Below are positions 4,631 to 6,332 of a stretch of DNA of 6,332 nt, piece by piece; position 1 is the first letter of the stretch, and each line of letters starts with the position of its first letter. Under the pieces are notes generated by a model. The model saw only the letters and a list, made by a program, of their open reading frames with translations, was not told where the DNA came from and did no database searches. The translations under genes and the position numbers were made by a program. The DNA is from Paracoccaceae bacterium. Lineage in GTDB: Bacteria > Pseudomonadota > Alphaproteobacteria > Rhodobacterales > Rhodobacteraceae. The stretch spans positions 1-6,332 of the forward strand of contig JALQYS010000188.1 in NCBI GenBank assembly GCA_023254015.1. Direction: 5' to 3'.

Positions 4631-6007
4631 CTACAACCCCTGCAAATCCAGTGACATCACAAGTTCGGCCCCGCCGCCCGCCCGATTGCGCGCCGTGAAC
4701 TGGCCGCCCAGGCTTTCCACCCGGTCGGCCAGCCCTGCAAGCCCCAGCGACGCACCATCCGCGCCCGCGCCGGGGGGCGGGGCGGCAAAGCCGGGGCCAC
4801 GGTCGGCCACCACCAGCGTCAGCGTCTCGCCCGTCAGGGTCAGGCGCACCTCTTGCCCCTTGCCCTCGGCATGGCGCCAGCCGTTGTTCAGCCCCTCTTG
4901 CACAAAGCGGTACAGGCAGATCCGCACCGCCTCGGGCAGGTCGATGCCGGGGGCGATGCGACACTCCACCGCCACCTCGGCACCGGTGCGCGTCTTGTGC
5001 GCCTCGGCCAGCCCCCGAACCAGATCGGCCAGCGAGCGGCGGTCGATATCGGGCAGCGACAGCCCGCGCGAGATGGCGCGCAGCTCGGCAATGGCGTCCT
5101 TGATGGCACGGGCGACCTCGTCCACCGCCGGGCCGGCCTCGGGGGGGGCCGCCTTGCGCAGGGCATCCAGCCGCAACGCGGCAAAGCCCAGAAGCTGCGC
5201 AGGACCGTCGTGCAGATCGGCCCCGATCCGCCGCAGGGTCTGGTCGTTCATCGAGGCAAAGCGCGCGGCCGCCCCCTGTACCCGCAGCCGCAAGGACAGA
5301 TTGCGCGAGGACATCTCGGCCAGCGCCGCCAACTGGCTGTCGATGGTGCGCGATCCGCGCCGCACGATGGCAAACAGGCTGCCCCCGATCAGCAGCATCA
5401 CCGCCGTCACCGTCCCCCAGCTGGCGGCGCGGGCGCGGACCAGGTCGGATTTCAGCTGCGTCGCCACCTCATAGAACTCGGCCACGGCAATCACGCGCCC
5501 GCTTTCCATGTCGCGGATCGGCGAATAGATTTCCAGCAGCGGCAGCCCAAGCGCGTTTTCGTTGGCATCTTCGGGATCACCCGTGTCTTCGAAATCGGCG
5601 CGCACTTCGCCGGCCCAGGCGAGGGTCAGGTTCTGGGTCGGCGGAAAGACCTGCCCCACCAGCGCGGTGTTCGAGGCATCCACCAGAAGCCCGCCCTCGC
5701 GCCAGATCTTGAAGCTGACCACCCGCCGCCCCAGCGCGGTGCCCTGCAACAGGGCCCCGATGCTGTCGCGGCTGGCTTTCGACAGGTTGTCGCTGGCGGC
5801 CAGATCCTGCATCAGCGGGGCGACAAAGCTTTCCATGTAAAGCGCCGTGGCGTTGGCGGTGTTGCGCACCACGACATCTTCGATCCGGCCCGAGACGAAC
5901 CAGCCCACCAGCAGCGTTGCGGCCAGCATGACAACGCCACCCGCCAACGCGAACTGCCGCGCCAGAGACAGGCCCTCCAACCCTTTACGCCGCCAAAGAT
6001 CGTCCAT
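4631..6007 (-). CDS. Membrane sensor histidine kinase, NarX/HisKA_3 type
   Basis: The 458-residue protein has a basic cytoplasmic start, a first membrane helix (about 18-38), a periplasmic sensor region of about 155 residues, a second helix (about 196-215), a HAMP-like or linker segment (about 220-250), then the kinase core. The dimerisation/phosphoacceptor domain is HisKA_3, with H266 in GADLHDGPAQLLG. The ATP-binding domain shows the N box FVQEGLNNGWRHA (368-380), the G1 box DRGPGF (402-407) and the G2 region LGLAGLADRVESLGG (421-435). All catalytic motifs look intact. The sensor region resembles no domain I can name; it has an acidic stretch at 138-150. ATG 6007 is preferred because GAGG lies 5 bases upstream; an in-frame GTG at 6028 would add seven residues but its AAGG is only 2 bases away. 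The kinase and the downstream regulator form one operon. The signal is unknown. Confidence 0.93.
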   Translation of the reverse strand: MDDLWRRKGLEGLSLARQFALAGGVVMLAATLLVGWFVSGRIEDVVVRNTANATALYMESFVAPLMQDLAASDNLSKASRDSIGALLQGTALGRRVVSFKIWREGGLLVDASNTALVGQVFPPTQNLTLAWAGEVRADFEDTGDPEDANENALGLPLLEIYSPIRDMESGRVIAVAEFYEVATQLKSDLVRARAASWGTVTAVMLLIGGSLFAIVRRGSRTIDSQLAALAEMSSRNLSLRLRVQGAAARFASMNDQTLRRIGADLHDGPAQLLGFAALRLDALRKAAPPEAGPAVDEVARAIKDAIAELRAISRGLSLPDIDRRSLADLVRGLAEAHKTRTGAEVAVECRIAPGIDLPEAVRICLYRFVQEGLNNGWRHAEGKGQEVRLTLTGETLTLVVADRGPGFAAPPPGAGADGASLGLAGLADRVESLGGQFTARNRAGGGAELVMSLDLQGL

Positions 6008-6012
6008 CCCGC

Positions 6013-6016
6013 CCTC
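6013..6016 (-). promoter_or_regulatory. Ribosome binding site of the histidine kinase
   Basis: The minus strand reads GAGGGCGGG directly before ATG 6007, placing GAGG 5 bases from the start codon. This favours ATG 6007 over the GTG at 6028. Confidence 0.5.
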
Positions 6017-6075
6017 ATGACCGGACACAACCTTAGCGGGCCGGCGCGCGGGCCCCTAGCGGATTTTCTGTGCGC

Positions 6076-6332
6076 CTATATGCGGGCCCCCAGATGGCCC
6101 TGCACAAAGGCCACGATGTCGGCGGCAGGGCGCGCGCCGGCCAGACGGGCCAGCTCGCGGCCGTTCCGGTAAAGAACCAGCGCCGGAATCCCCTGAATCC
6201 GGGCGCGGCCGGCGATGTCGGGATGGTCCTCGGTGTTCAGCTTGGCCAGACGGGCGCGGCCCTTCAGCGCCTGCGCGGCCTTGGCGAATTCGGGCGCCAT
6301 CATCCGGCAGGGGCCACACCAGGGGGCCCAGT
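6076..6332 (-). CDS. trxC: Thioredoxin, C-terminal 84 residues (5' partial), probably TrxC type
   Basis: The frame enters from the right edge and begins WAPWCGPCRMMAPEF, the thioredoxin active site with both redox cysteines. Typical fold landmarks follow: ARLAKLNTEDHPDIAGRARI (beta-3 and the next helix), the cis-proline loop GIPALVLYRNG, and the C-terminal strand and helix ARLAGARPAADIVAFVQGHL. It ends at TAG 6076-6078. Thioredoxins reduce protein disulfides in the cytoplasm using electrons from thioredoxin reductase. The LNTE motif and the spacing resemble thioredoxin 2 (TrxC), whose N-terminal zinc-binding CxxC motifs would lie outside the window, so the subtype is likely but not proven. 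The inner ATG at 6303 is not the start, since it would remove the active site. The kinase starts 68 bases downstream on the same strand with no clear terminator between, so some co-transcription is possible. Confidence 0.9.
   Translation of the reverse strand, partial: WAPWCGPCRMMAPEFAKAAQALKGRARLAKLNTEDHPDIAGRARIQGIPALVLYRNGRELARLAGARPAADIVAFVQGHLGARI

Noticed and set aside
3808..4698. A 296-codon open frame on the plus strand over the small gene and response regulator
   Set aside because: It is antisense to an intact response regulator and a signal-peptide protein, and its translation has no recognisable features.
5812..6030. A 72-codon minus-strand frame starting with ATG at 6018 or nearby
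   Set aside because: It overlaps the kinase start in another frame and its Trp/Arg-rich translation is that of a shadow frame.
6036..6056. GC-rich inverted repeat between the thioredoxin and kinase genes as a terminator
   Set aside because: The stem is only about 5 bp (GGGCC 6038-6042 / GGCCC 6051-6055) and has no T-tract on the minus strand, so it does not support a terminator call.
4853..6172. A 439-codon open frame on the plus strand, opposite the kinase
   Set aside because: The translation is Gln/His/Arg/Gly-rich without domains, whereas the minus strand gives a complete histidine kinase with all motifs. It is a GC-bias shadow.

Overview
The window looks like chromosomal DNA from a high-GC alphaproteobacterium, most likely of the Rhodobacterales (Rhodobacter/Paracoccus-like). 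The reasons are the GC-rich coding bias in every gene, the CGC-anticodon alanine tRNA, the RTX protein made of ~100-residue modules, and the style of the histidine kinase and thioredoxin. The assignment is an inference from sequence style, not a database match.

Layout. Positions 1-1516 (minus) hold the N-terminal 505 residues of a secreted RTX-type calcium-binding protein whose C-terminus lies outside the window. Positions 1517-2035 are a 519-base divergent intergenic region. It carries three phased CCAAT boxes, a very stable GC hairpin, a run of G-tracts able to form a G-quadruplex, and a nested inverted-repeat element just before the next gene. Positions 2036-3298 (plus) encode a 420-residue membrane protein with an MgtC/SapB-like N-terminal half and a DUF4010-like C-terminal half. 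This gene converges on a tRNA-Ala(CGC) gene (3444-3519, minus) that has its own recognisable -35 box and an intrinsic terminator.

From 3657 to the right edge all genes are on the minus strand. In transcription order they are: the C-terminal part of a thioredoxin with a WCGPC active site (probably TrxC type), a membrane sensor histidine kinase of the NarX/HisKA_3 type, its NarL/FixJ-type response regulator (1 nt gap), and a 68-residue exported small protein of unknown function. The kinase and regulator are almost certainly one two-component system. The small exported protein lies directly downstream, behind a 9-bp inverted repeat that could be an operator or a stem-loop.

No CRISPR array, insertion sequence or phage gene was seen. 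Most genes belong to familiar families. The least explained parts are the intergenic region before the MgtC-like gene, the small exported protein with its upstream dyad, and the undefined periplasmic sensor domain of the kinase with its acidic cluster. I see no convincing evidence of a wholly new multi-gene system here.
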